Shown piece by piece: positions 9,140-16,884 of a stretch of DNA of 31,995 bases. A program made the position numbers and the translations under genes. The stretch comes from Thioglobus_B sp964566765 (GTDB taxonomy: Bacteria; Pseudomonadota; Gammaproteobacteria; PS1; Pseudothioglobaceae): assembly GCA_964566765.1 (NCBI GenBank), contig CAZMJI010000006.1, positions 1-31,995 of the forward strand. Reading direction: 5' to 3'. The notes below the pieces were generated by a model. The model saw only the letters and a program-made list of their open reading frames with translations, had not been told where the DNA came from and did not search any database. Numbering within the stretch: position 1 is the first letter of the stretch; every line of letters starts with the position of its first letter.

Positions 9140-9794
9140 GTATACTGACTATCAGTTAATCCGCTCTAAGCGCAAAAGCTTAGCCATTGAAGTTAAACCC
9201 GATGCCAGTGTGGTGGTACGTGCACCACACTCGCTACCACAGGCTGAGATCAAGTCTTTTGTTAAAGAGAAATCCACTTGGATTGAAGCCAAGAGAATAA
9301 AAGCCGAAGCCTATCTAAAAGCCAATCCCAGTTACCAAGACGGCTCACTGATGCTGTATCTAGGTGAAACTTACCCTATTCAACAAATACCAGGTGATCA
9401 AACGCAGGTGGATTTTAATGGTCAGGTGCTGCGTGTCAGCGGCAATGCACCTGAAGCTTTTAGGCAATTCTATCGACAACAGTTCGAGAAGGTGGCACTA
9501 CCCAGATTGGATTATTATGCAAAAACCCATCAGCTGCCTTATCGCAAGGTGCGCTTAAAAGCGCAGAAAACCCGCTGGGGGTCGTGCGGCGCCAATAACG
9601 ATATTAATCTTAATTACCTATTGGCGATGGCACCAATATCTGTGATTGATTATGTGCTGATTCACGAGTTATGCCACACGCGTATTAAGAATCATTCAAA
9701 GGATTTTTGGCAATTGGTGGCATCGATTGCGCCCGATTATCAACAGGCGCAGACTTGGCTCAAGCAACACGGTTATCAGTTGCAGAGCTTATAG
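9132..9794 (+). CDS. YgjP-type zinc metallopeptidase (DUF45)
   Basis: About 220 residues of the YgjP/DUF45 family, predicted cytosolic zinc metallopeptidases of unclear substrate. The zinc site is HELCHTRIKNHSKDFW: H178 and H182 with E179 as catalytic base, and H188 as third ligand, counted from the TTG at 9132. TRWGSCGANNDINLNYLL is another strong family marker. TTG 9132 has an AGGG six bases upstream; ATG 9117 in the same frame is the alternative. Both overlap the purL 3' end. The open frame extends back to 9039, but that extension has no family match. The stop is only 4 bases from the convergent grxD stop. Confidence 0.88.
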   Translation: MTKYTDYQLIRSKRKSLAIEVKPDASVVVRAPHSLPQAEIKSFVKEKSTWIEAKRIKAEAYLKANPSYQDGSLMLYLGETYPIQQIPGDQTQVDFNGQVLRVSGNAPEAFRQFYRQQFEKVALPRLDYYAKTHQLPYRKVRLKAQKTRWGSCGANNDINLNYLLAMAPISVIDYVLIHELCHTRIKNHSKDFWQLVASIAPDYQQAQTWLKQHGYQLQSL

Positions 9795-9798
9795 CGGA

Positions 9799-10128
9799 TT
9801 ATTTGTTGTTGAATTTCTCAACCGCGGCTTCCATCTCACCTTGCAAGGTGCCCATCTCAGCCATCTCAATGATGATGTCACCACCACCCATTAGCTCTGA
9901 ATTGAAATAGATTTGCGGGAAGGTTGGCCAGTCAGCAAATTCTGGTAGACGCTGAAAAACCTCTTGGTCCTCAAATACGTTGACATAAGCAAACTCAACG
10001 CCAGTTGCGGCTAGAGTTTGTGCAGCACGCGCTGAGAAGCCGCATTGCGGGAATTGTGGCGTGCCTTTCATGTAGATCACGATTGGCGCACTGTCCACTT
10101 GTTGTTGAATTCTCTCTAAAGTATCCAT
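9799..10128 (-). CDS. grxD: Monothiol glutaredoxin, Grx4/GrxD type
   Basis: A 109-residue CGFS-type glutaredoxin, which carries and delivers [2Fe-2S] clusters in the cytosol with glutathione and BolA-type partners. The active site CGFS is at residues 29-32 (TPQFPQCGFSARA). WPTFPQIYFNSELMGGGDII supplies the TVP-like and glutathione-binding region. The ATG at 10128 is preceded by a strong AGGAGT site at ideal spacing; the longer open frame to 10263 lacks support. A TATAAT lies about 30 bases upstream. Confidence 0.95.
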   Translation of the reverse strand: MDTLERIQQQVDSAPIVIYMKGTPQFPQCGFSARAAQTLAATGVEFAYVNVFEDQEVFQRLPEFADWPTFPQIYFNSELMGGGDIIIEMAEMGTLQGEMEAAVEKFNNK

Positions 10129-10156
10129 GATTTCACTCCTAATTTTAATGTTGAGT

Positions 10157-10162
10157 ATTATA
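10157..10162 (-). promoter_or_regulatory. Candidate -10 element for grxD
   Basis: TATAAT on the minus strand, predicted transcript start near 10150, about 20 bases before the grxD ATG. It sits inside a 13-base palindrome (GAGTATTATACTC, 10153-10165), so a regulator could bind over it, although an A/T palindrome around a -10 can also arise by chance. Confidence 0.4.
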
Positions 10163-10171
10163 CTCTGGTTT

Positions 10172-10621
10172 TTATGTTTTAATCGCCTGTGCAATGGTGT
10201 ATTTTTGCCCTTGTTTGAGCTTTTTATAATTACCAAACACCGACTTAAAATTGTCTTTAACAAAATGCCTTAGACCGTTAATGGTGACAAAGGTAATGCG
10301 TCCACCCGGTTTTAGTGCATCGTAGGCATCATACAGAATAATGCTCAGTTGTTCACGCCCTACTTTGGCGGGCACATTGGAGATGACCTGGTCAAAATAC
10401 TCAAACTTACCCACTTGNNNNNNNNNNNNNNNNNNNNNNNNNNNNNNNNNNNNNNNNNNNNNNNNNNNNNNNNNNNNNNNNNNNNNNNNNNNNNNNNNNN
10501 NNNNNNNNNNNNNNNNNGAAAACACGCCCCAACGAGTCTTTAAGGTAAGGTTATGGCCCAATAGTTGCGCTTGGATACTCAGATCCTGTTTTAACTTGGG
10601 AATATCATCTCGACTAAACAT
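10172..10621 (-). CDS. Class I SAM-dependent methyltransferase (RsmC/MTS-like), interrupted by assembly gap
   Basis: Two ends of one methyltransferase gene separated by 100 N. The first 34 residues (MFSRDDIPKLKQ to KTRWGVF) and the last ~81 are visible. The C-terminal piece has SNVPAKVGREQ at motif IV, where MTS-domain rRNA methyltransferases usually carry NPPxxxG, then LKPGGRITFVTI and FGNYKKLKQG. The SAM-binding DxGxGxG region must lie in the gap, so the listed length is not real. The two flanks being in one frame across the N run is coincidental to the placeholder. ATG 10621 is chosen because a TATAAT lies 9 bases upstream; no ribosome site is visible. The substrate (rRNA guanine or other) cannot be read. 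Confidence 0.75.
   Translation of the reverse strand: MFSRDDIPKLKQDLSIQAQLLGHNLTLKTRWGVFXXXXXXXXXXXXXXXXXXXXXXXXXXXXXXXXXXQVGKFEYFDQVISNVPAKVGREQLSIILYDAYDALKPGGRITFVTINGLRHFVKDNFKSVFGNYKKLKQGQKYTIAQAIKT
10418..10517. other. Assembly gap of 100 N
   Basis: An exact run of 100 N, the conventional placeholder for a gap of unknown size. It falls inside the methyltransferase gene. Judging from the missing central part of the domain, the true gap is more likely 200-300 bases. Confidence 0.99.
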
Positions 10622-10630
10622 TGCTTGCCT

Positions 10631-10636
10631 ATTATA
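10631..10636 (-). promoter_or_regulatory. Candidate -10 element for the methyltransferase gene
   Basis: A perfect TATAAT on the minus strand with 9 bases between it and the ATG at 10621. A start of transcription 6-8 bases downstream leaves a leader of only 1-3 bases, so the transcript would be leaderless or nearly so. Confidence 0.5.
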
Positions 10637-10664
10637 CATAAGGGTATTTGGCTTGCGCCTTGTG

Positions 10665-10670
10665 TAAAAT
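10665..10670 (+). promoter_or_regulatory. Candidate -10 element for trhP
   Basis: TAAAAT with 7 bases between it and the trhP ATG at 10678. The predicted transcript start falls at or next to the start codon, and no ribosome site precedes the ATG, so the mRNA is predicted to be leaderless. It faces away from the methyltransferase -10 in the same 56-bp gap. Confidence 0.45.
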
Positions 10671-10677
10671 AGTGCGC

Positions 10678-12051
10678 ATGAAACGACCGGAACTCCTATC
10701 ACCTGCTGGCAGTCTAACGCACATGCGCTATGCCTACGCTTATGGCGCTGATGCCGTGTATGCGGGACAGCCACGCTACAGCCTACGTGTGCGCAATAAT
10801 TCGTTTGACTTCGAAACCCTGGCCCAAGGCATTGGTGAGGCACATGAGGCCGGTAAAAAACTGTTTGTGGCTTCTAACATTATTCCGCACAACAGCAAGG
10901 TTAAAACCTATATGGATGACATCTCGCCAGTGATTGAGCTGGGACCAGATGCCTTAATTATGGCCGACCCAGGTCTGATCATGATGGTCAAGGACAAATA
11001 TCCAGACCAGGTGATTCACCTCTCAGTACAAGCCAATACCATTAACTACGCTTCGGTCAAGTTTTGGCAACAAGCCGGTGTTAGTCGCATCATCTTATCG
11101 CGTGAACTCTCGCTAGATGAAGTTAAAGAGATTCGTCAAGAGTGTCCAGACATCGAACTTGAGGTTTTTGTCCATGGCGCACTGTGCATTGCCTATTCGG
11201 GTCGTTGTCTACTCTCAGGCTATTTCAATCATCGCGACCCCAACCAAGGCACTTGCACCAACTCCTGTCGTTGGAAGTACGATGTAAAGGAAGCAGAGCA
11301 AACCTTTGAAGGTGATATTAAGGCCAAAGAGATTAAATCCGAGGTTGAGCCAAACGAAGATCGGGTTGTACTATTAGAAGAAGAAGGTCGTCCGGGTGAA
11401 CTGATGCCGGCCTTTGAAGACGAGCATGGCACTTACATCATGAACTCTAAAGATCTAAGAGCGATTGAACATGTGCACACGCTGACACAAATGGGTATTG
11501 ACTCTTTGAAGATTGAAGGTCGTACCAAGTCTTATTATTATGCCGCTCGCACTGCACAGGTTTATAAGCAAGCAATTGATGACGCCATGGCTGGTAGAGA
11601 ATTCAATCCTGAAGCCTTTGGCGTACTGGAGAATCTGGCCAATCGCGGCTATACCGATGGTTTTTATCGTCGCCACCAACCTGAGGAGTTGCAAACCTAT
11701 TTTGACAACTACTCACGTTCTCACAAGCAACAAGTGGTGGGTGAGATTTTGGACTATCGAGGCGGCAAGGCCTTTATCGAGGTGAAAAATCGATTTAGCG
11801 TTGGCGATTCCATTGAGGTGATTTTGCCCGATGCCGAGTCGTTTAACCTGCAGGTTGAGTCCATGCATACCGACAAAGGCGAAGCGCTTGACGTGGCCAA
11901 AGGCAGTGGCTACCAGGTATGGATTCCAATGCCTAAGGAAATCAAACCTGAGCTGGGCTTTATTGCGCGTAATTTTGAAGAAAAAATCAAAATTAAAAAC
12001 AAGAACGTTAAAAAAGATCCCACGCAGAAAATTCGTCGCCCTTCTTGGTAG
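10678..12051 (+). CDS. trhP: tRNA hydroxylation protein TrhP (YegQ, peptidase U32 family)
   Basis: A 457-residue member of the U32 family matching E. coli YegQ/TrhP, which is needed for prephenate-dependent 5-hydroxylation of U34 in tRNA. The start (MKRPELLSPAGSL) and YGADAVYAGQPRYSLR match the family. The U32 signature EVFVHGALCIAYSGRCLLSG is followed by RDPNQGTCTNSCRW, likely Fe-S or structural Cys residues. EDEHGTYIMNSKDLRAIEH and DSLKIEGRTKS are also diagnostic. The ATG at 10678 is preferred over an upstream TTG (10648) because the extra residues match nothing. No ribosome site is seen. Confidence 0.95.
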   Translation: MKRPELLSPAGSLTHMRYAYAYGADAVYAGQPRYSLRVRNNSFDFETLAQGIGEAHEAGKKLFVASNIIPHNSKVKTYMDDISPVIELGPDALIMADPGLIMMVKDKYPDQVIHLSVQANTINYASVKFWQQAGVSRIILSRELSLDEVKEIRQECPDIELEVFVHGALCIAYSGRCLLSGYFNHRDPNQGTCTNSCRWKYDVKEAEQTFEGDIKAKEIKSEVEPNEDRVVLLEEEGRPGELMPAFEDEHGTYIMNSKDLRAIEHVHTLTQMGIDSLKIEGRTKSYYYAARTAQVYKQAIDDAMAGREFNPEAFGVLENLANRGYTDGFYRRHQPEELQTYFDNYSRSHKQQVVGEILDYRGGKAFIEVKNRFSVGDSIEVILPDAESFNLQVESMHTDKGEALDVAKGSGYQVWIPMPKEIKPELGFIARNFEEKIKIKNKNVKKDPTQKIRRPSW

Positions 12052-12072
12052 ATTGCTTGCTGGCAAACTAAG

Positions 12073-12078
12073 TATAAT
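12073..12078 (+). promoter_or_regulatory. Candidate -10 element for dxs
   Basis: A perfect TATAAT in the 53-bp gap between trhP and dxs, with predicted transcript start near 12085, 20 bases ahead of the GTG start. The -35 is poor (TTGCTT at 14 bp spacing). Confidence 0.45.
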
Positions 12079-12104
12079 GAGTAGTTTTTACCCATCTATC
12101 ACGC

Positions 12105-13907
12105 GTGCTAGAGCAAATTCACTCGCCGTCCGATCTTAAGCAATTAGCGCCAGAGCAGCTAGAAGATCTAGCACAAGAAATTCGTGAGTTTCTCATTAGC
12201 AACACGCAAAAAACCGGCGGGCACTTAGCGCCCAATCTGGGTACGGTCGAGCTGAGCATCGCCATGCACTATGTGTTCAACACTCCAAATGACAGTTTTG
12301 TCTTTGATGTGGGACACCAAGCTTATACCCATAAAATACTCACCGGTCGACTAAATCAGATGCACACACTCAGACAAAAAGACGGTCTGTCTGGCTTTAC
12401 CAAGATGAGTGAGAGTGAACATGATGCGTTTGGCGCAGGCCACTCCTCCACCTCCATCTCCAGCGCCCTGGGTATTGCCATTGCCAACCAGCTGCAAGGC
12501 AATGGTCATAGTGCCTTAGCGGTGATTGGCGACGGTGCACTAACCGGCGGTATGGCCTTTGAAGCACTGAATCACGCTGGCGACTCTGAGGCTGACCTGT
12601 TGATTATCTTAAACGATAACGAGATGTCAATCTCGAAAAACGTGGGGGCCATGAGTAAGTATCTGACCAAGCTGATGTCGGGCAAGATTTACTCCACCAT
12701 GAAGTCCAAATCTCTAAAGCTATTAGAGGGTGTGCCACTGATTCAAAACTTTGCCAAAAAGTCAGAAGAACATTTAAAAGGCATGATCCTACCTGGCACC
12801 TTATTTGAGGAACTGGGGATTGACTATTTTGGCCCGATTGACGGACACGATCTACCCACGCTAATCCAGACTTTGCAAAACCTGAAAAAACACAACAAGC
12901 CTAGACTGCTGCATGTGATGACCAAAAAAGGCTACGGCCTCTCTAGCGCCGAAGCAGATCCGCGCAAATATCATGGCATTGCCCCTGAATCTACGCAAAG
13001 CGTGAAGATGCCAAGTTATAGCGATGTGTTTGGCGCTTGGTTGTGTGATCGTGCACCAGCAAGTCCAAATCTATTAGCCATCACTCCAGCAATGTCAGCA
13101 GGCTCGGGCATGAGTGAGTTCGAAACGCGTTTTCCTAAACAGTTTTTTGATGTGGGTATCGCTGAGCAGCATGCTGTTACTTTTGCCTCAGGACTGGCCA
13201 CCAAGGGCTTTAAACCTGTGGTTGCCATCTACTCAACCTTTTTACAACGCGGCTATGATCAGCTGATTCATGACGCCGCTCTGCAAGGACTGGATATGAT
13301 CATCGCCATTGATCGTGCCGGTTTGGTGGGTGCCGATGGTGCCACACATGCGGGCAGTTTTGATTTGAGCTTTTTGCGCTGTATCCCTGGTGTGGTGATT
13401 ATGACACCAAGTAGTGGTACTGAGCTTTACCAAATGCTCAATAGTGCCTGGCAATCCTCAGGTGTGGTTTGTGTTCGCTATCCAAGAGGTAGTGTTGAAA
13501 CCACCGATTTCCGCTCTGATGAGAGCATTGAGTTAGGCAAGGCCAAGCTCATGCGTCAAGGTCAGAAAACCGCCATTCTAGCCTTTGGCAACACACTTCA
13601 AGCGGCTCTTGAAGCTGGCGAAGAATTGGATGCTAGTGTGGTGGACATGCGCTTTGTTAAACCGCTGGATGAGGCCATGATTCTGGAATTGGCCAAGACC
13701 CACCAACACCTGGTTTGTGTTGAGGATAATGTGGTGTCAGGTGGTGCGGGCTCTGCGGTCAGCGAGTGTTTGGCGCAGCACCAGTGTCAGGTTAAGCTGA
13801 ACATCCTTGGACTGCCAGATGCGTTTACCGAACAAGGCTCTCAAGCTGAGCTCTATGCCCTATACGGACTGGATAAGCACGGCATTATCAAGGCCTGTCA
13901 AGTATGA
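12105..13907 (+). CDS. dxs: 1-deoxy-D-xylulose-5-phosphate synthase
   Basis: A 600-residue thiamine-diphosphate enzyme that condenses pyruvate and glyceraldehyde-3-phosphate in the first step of the MEP isoprenoid pathway. Landmarks are GHLAPNLGTVELS, FDVGHQAYTHKILTGR, GAGHSSTSIS, the ThDP motif starting GDGALTGG at residue 142 and ending LNDNEMSIS, and catalytic Glu E354 in DVGIAEQHAV. The length is slightly short of E. coli (620 aa). The start is GTG without a visible ribosome site; a stop codon 27 bases upstream leaves no earlier ATG. It shares a 4-base overlap with the DUF2062 gene. ispG of the same pathway converges from the other side. Confidence 0.97.
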   Translation: MLEQIHSPSDLKQLAPEQLEDLAQEIREFLISNTQKTGGHLAPNLGTVELSIAMHYVFNTPNDSFVFDVGHQAYTHKILTGRLNQMHTLRQKDGLSGFTKMSESEHDAFGAGHSSTSISSALGIAIANQLQGNGHSALAVIGDGALTGGMAFEALNHAGDSEADLLIILNDNEMSISKNVGAMSKYLTKLMSGKIYSTMKSKSLKLLEGVPLIQNFAKKSEEHLKGMILPGTLFEELGIDYFGPIDGHDLPTLIQTLQNLKKHNKPRLLHVMTKKGYGLSSAEADPRKYHGIAPESTQSVKMPSYSDVFGAWLCDRAPASPNLLAITPAMSAGSGMSEFETRFPKQFFDVGIAEQHAVTFASGLATKGFKPVVAIYSTFLQRGYDQLIHDAALQGLDMIIAIDRAGLVGADGATHAGSFDLSFLRCIPGVVIMTPSSGTELYQMLNSAWQSSGVVCVRYPRGSVETTDFRSDESIELGKAKLMRQGQKTAILAFGNTLQAALEAGEELDASVVDMRFVKPLDEAMILELAKTHQHLVCVEDNVVSGGAGSAVSECLAQHQCQVKLNILGLPDAFTEQGSQAELYALYGLDKHGIIKACQV

Positions 13908-14401
13908 AGAAAACCCTAAAGCGCTACACACCTAAGGCACACGAGCTTAAAAACCACAAACACTTAGGTTGGCTGTCTGAGCACTTGCACAACCCTAGTC
14001 TGTGGAATTTTAATCGCCGCTCGATCTCTAAAGCGTTTGCCATTGGTCTGTTCTTTGCCTTTATCCCAGTACCTTTTCAAATGCTTTTGGCAGCACCCGC
14101 CGCGGTGATTTTCTCGGCCAACCTACCGATCTCAGTGGCCTTGGTTTGGATTACCAACCCACTGACCATGCCGCCAATCTTCTATGCTTGCTATAAGTTG
14201 GGCGCTTGGGTGTTAGGTGTGTCAATTGAACAAGATTTTGTGATGTCGCCAGAGCATATCTGGGAGGTGTTTGGGATGATCTGGCAACCGTTCCTATTGG
14301 GCTGTCTGATTGTCAGTACGGTCAGTTCTATTTTGGGCTATTGGGGCATTCAAGGCATCTACCGCCTAAAAGCACTGCGTCGCAAAAAAAGCTATTTTTA
14401 A
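13904..14401 (+). CDS. DUF2062 membrane protein
   Basis: A 165-residue DUF2062 protein, function unknown. The marker region HNPSLWNFNRRSISKAFAIG leads into a hydrophobic segment (LFFAFIPVPFQMLLAAPAAV), then ALVWITNPLTMPPIFYACY and a further membrane segment near residues 118-142 (FLLGCLIVSTVSSILGYW). The start ATG overlaps the dxs stop (ATGA), so it is translationally coupled to dxs. Its stop codon overlaps the ispG stop on the other strand. Linkage to dxs does not establish a role in isoprenoid metabolism. Confidence 0.88.
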   Translation: MKKTLKRYTPKAHELKNHKHLGWLSEHLHNPSLWNFNRRSISKAFAIGLFFAFIPVPFQMLLAAPAAVIFSANLPISVALVWITNPLTMPPIFYACYKLGAWVLGVSIEQDFVMSPEHIWEVFGMIWQPFLLGCLIVSTVSSILGYWGIQGIYRLKALRRKKSYF

Positions 14402-15474
14402 CGTTTAGCCAGTTGTGAGCGGATTTGCGCTTCTAACTCATCAACCAGACGCTCATTCTCAATCTTGGCAAACTTTTGACCATCCAGATACAATAGATTC
14501 GGCTCACCGCCGGTAAGTCCGACTGATACCGCTTTGGCCTCACCTGGACCGTTGACCACACAACCAATCACCGCTGCATCAATCGCCTCATTCACATCCT
14601 CTAGACGCGACTCCAATTCATTCACCACCGAAATCACATCAAACTTTTGTCGCGAACAAGACGGACAAGCAATCAGATTCACACCTTTATTGCGTAAATT
14701 GAGCGATTTCAGGATATCAAAACCCACACGCACCTCATCCACCGGGTCTGAAGCCAAAGAGACGCGCAAGGTATCGCCAATACCCTCAGACAACAGCATA
14801 CCCAAGCCGATGGCTGACTTCACCGTGCCGGATCTATACGAGCCGGCCTCGGTAATACCTAGGTGTAGTGGATTGTCGATTTGCGCAGCCAATTGTCGAT
14901 AAGCAAACACGGTCATAAAGATTTCACTGGCCTTGAGTGAGATCTTAAAGTTGTCAAAATCCAGTCTGTCCAAAATGTCGATATGACGGAAGGCAGACTC
15001 CACCATGGCCTCTGGTGTCGGCTCGATGTATTTCTTCTGCAAGTCTTTTTCCAACGAACCCGCGTTAACGCCAATACGAATGGGAATATTATGGTCTTTG
15101 GCGGAAGCCACCACCTCACGCACGCGATCCTCTCGGCCAATATTGCCCGGGTTGATGCGCAGGCAATCCGCACCGTACTCTGCTACCTTTAGCGCAATCT
15201 TATGATCGAAATGAATGTCAGTAATCAGCGGAATATCTACTTGGGACTTGATGACCTTAAAGGCTTCAGCCGCTTCCATGGTGGGAACAGAAACCCTAAC
15301 CAAGTCCGCACCCGCTGCCTCAATGGCACGAATCTGCGCCAGGGTCGCTTCCACATCGCTGGTGTTGGTATTGGTCATGCTTTGTACCGAGATCGGTGCA
15401 TCGCCACCAACCGCCACCTTACCCACAAAGATTTTTTTGGAGAGGCGACGCTGAATACTGTGAACTGGTTTCAT
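14398..15474 (-). CDS. ispG: 4-hydroxy-3-methylbut-2-enyl diphosphate synthase
   Basis: A 358-residue [4Fe-4S] reductase of the MEP pathway that converts MEcPP to HMBPP. The TIM-barrel part has VQSMTNTNTSDVEAT, RVSVPTMEAAEAF, DIHFDHKIAL, LRINPGNIG and HLGITEAG. The cluster domain has ligands C270 and C273 (CPSC), C305 and E312 (GCVVNGPGEA), the same numbering as in E. coli. The ATG overlaps the stop of the 98-residue gene upstream (ATGA), and its stop overlaps the DUF2062 stop. It is the last gene of the rlmN operon. Confidence 0.97.
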   Translation of the reverse strand: MKPVHSIQRRLSKKIFVGKVAVGGDAPISVQSMTNTNTSDVEATLAQIRAIEAAGADLVRVSVPTMEAAEAFKVIKSQVDIPLITDIHFDHKIALKVAEYGADCLRINPGNIGREDRVREVVASAKDHNIPIRIGVNAGSLEKDLQKKYIEPTPEAMVESAFRHIDILDRLDFDNFKISLKASEIFMTVFAYRQLAAQIDNPLHLGITEAGSYRSGTVKSAIGLGMLLSEGIGDTLRVSLASDPVDEVRVGFDILKSLNLRNKGVNLIACPSCSRQKFDVISVVNELESRLEDVNEAIDAAVIGCVVNGPGEAKAVSVGLTGGEPNLLYLDGQKFAKIENERLVDELEAQIRSQLAKR

Positions 15475-15767
15475 TGCTGTTGCTGATAGGTTTCGATGAC
15501 TTTATCCAGGCTTTCTATCCTGGGCGTTGTTGGTCTCTTATTATCCCCAAGTTTTGGCACGACATCCGAGACTTCTAGGGCAATTTCCTTCACCACCATG
15601 GGCTCACTAATGACAATCTGCTTGCTACTTGGTGTGCCAATAGGTTGTTCATGCTGTCGATAAAGGCTGTAGAGTGCCGCAGACAGGCTCAGTACTAACA
15701 ATAATAGCCAGAGCTTGCGCTTTGATTGTTTGCGTTTTTTAGGATAATAATCAATCCCATCTAGCAT
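15471..15767 (-). CDS. Small single-pass membrane protein between rlmN and ispG
   Basis: A 98-residue protein I do not recognise by sequence. A strongly basic N-terminus (YYPKKRKQSKRK) is followed by one membrane segment (LWLLLLVLSLSAALYSLY, residues ~19-36) and a ~60-residue tail predicted periplasmic. It overlaps rlmN by 7 bases and ispG by 4, so it is translated within that operon. In many gammaproteobacteria pilF and rodZ occupy the rlmN-ispG interval. The basic-TM-tail layout recalls the middle of RodZ without its helix-turn-helix domain, but I see no sequence evidence for that. It is a real gene by its tight coupling. Confidence 0.75.
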   Translation of the reverse strand: MLDGIDYYPKKRKQSKRKLWLLLLVLSLSAALYSLYRQHEQPIGTPSSKQIVISEPMVVKEIALEVSDVVPKLGDNKRPTTPRIESLDKVIETYQQQQ

Positions 15768-16831
15768 GTTTGTGTGCGTTTGGTTTTATCAATCACCTTG
15801 CCAGCCAGCTGACCACAGGCGCCATCGATGTCGCCGCCTCTTTCTCGACGCGTCATCGTTCGTATGCCCTTACTATACAAATAATCCTGAAACTTTTCAA
15901 CCCGAGCCTTAGGACTGGTTTGATAATCACTCTGCTCAAACGGATTAAACGGAATCAGATTCACCTTAACTGCCATGCCTTTTAACAAACTGGCCAATTG
16001 CTTGGCGTGTTCAAGTGAATCATTCACCCCGTCCAGCATCACATATTCAAACAGAATGTGGCGTTCTTGATCACCAGCCTGCAAGTAGTATCGACAAGCA
16101 TCTAAGAGCTGTTTAATCGGGTATTTTTGATTAATCGGCACCAGCTCATCTCTGAGCGTATCATTGGTTGCGTGTAGCGAGATTGCCAGTGACACCGGCG
16201 TTTGATCTGCCATTCTCAGTAGTGCTGGCACCACACCCGAGGTGGAGATGGTGACTTTGCGTCGTGACAGGCCAAAAGCCAAATCGTCCAGTAGTAGATC
16301 GCACACCTCGTAAACCGCCTTTTCATTGAGTAGCGGCTCACCCATACCCATAAACACCACATTGGAAATGCGCTTATCTTGCGCCGCCAGATAGCGACTG
16401 GCAATCAGCACTTGTGAGATGATCTCGGCAGCACTTAAGTTGCGGTTAAAACCCTGCATGCCGGTGGCACAAAACGGACAAGCCAGCGAACAACCCACTT
16501 GCGAAGAAATACACAAAGTGCCGCGCCCTTTCTCAGGAATATAAACGGTTTCAATGTGATTGTGATTACCCAGATCCAACACCCATTTGATCACCCCGTC
16601 TGAGGCAAAGCTTTGCTTGGCCACTTCAGGTAGGTCCAAGGTGGCCACGTCCGCGAGTTTTTGTCTGAGACTCTTGCTCAGATTAAGCATCTGATCAAAC
16701 TCTAGTTCGTGCGCCTTGTAGACCCATTGCATGAGTTGCTTGGTGCGATAAGGTTTCTCACCCAAATCCGCAAAGAAGGCGTTGAGTGATGCTTGATTCA
16801 GGCCGAGTAGATTTTGCTTGGATGTTGGCAT
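15761..16831 (-). CDS. rlmN: Dual-specificity rRNA/tRNA methyltransferase RlmN
   Basis: A 356-residue radical SAM enzyme making 2-methyladenosine in 23S rRNA and tRNA. The CxxxCxxC cluster motif is CSLACPFC followed by ATGMQGFNRNLS. NVVMMGMGEPLLN-like VVFMGMGEPLLNEK, TISTSGVVPALL, SLHATNDTLRDELVP and the C-terminal GACGQLAGKVIDKTKR (with the methyl-carrying Cys) are all present. ATG 16831 begins MPTSKQNLLGLN, which fits the family; the open frame extends to TTG 16852, but that codon sits in a terminator hairpin loop. No ribosome site is visible before 16831. Confidence 0.96.
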   Translation of the reverse strand: MPTSKQNLLGLNQASLNAFFADLGEKPYRTKQLMQWVYKAHELEFDQMLNLSKSLRQKLADVATLDLPEVAKQSFASDGVIKWVLDLGNHNHIETVYIPEKGRGTLCISSQVGCSLACPFCATGMQGFNRNLSAAEIISQVLIASRYLAAQDKRISNVVFMGMGEPLLNEKAVYEVCDLLLDDLAFGLSRRKVTISTSGVVPALLRMADQTPVSLAISLHATNDTLRDELVPINQKYPIKQLLDACRYYLQAGDQERHILFEYVMLDGVNDSLEHAKQLASLLKGMAVKVNLIPFNPFEQSDYQTSPKARVEKFQDYLYSKGIRTMTRRERGGDIDGACGQLAGKVIDKTKRTQTC

Positions 16832-16834
16832 AGA

Positions 16835-16863
16835 CAAAAACAGCGCAGACAAGCCGCGCTGTT
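16835..16863 (-). terminator. Intrinsic terminator after ndk
   Basis: On the minus strand a perfect 8-bp stem AACAGCGC/GCGCTGTT with a 9-base loop is followed by TTTTTG. It begins 21 bases past the ndk stop and ends 4 bases before the rlmN ATG, so it may also act as an attenuator for rlmN. Confidence 0.75.
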
Positions 16864-16884
16864 GGTTGATTTAAGGCTGTCGGC

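Noticed and set aside
10341..10667. Plus-strand frames running through the N stretch
   Set aside because: They are open only because N is not read as a stop; the minus-strand methyltransferase explains both flanks.
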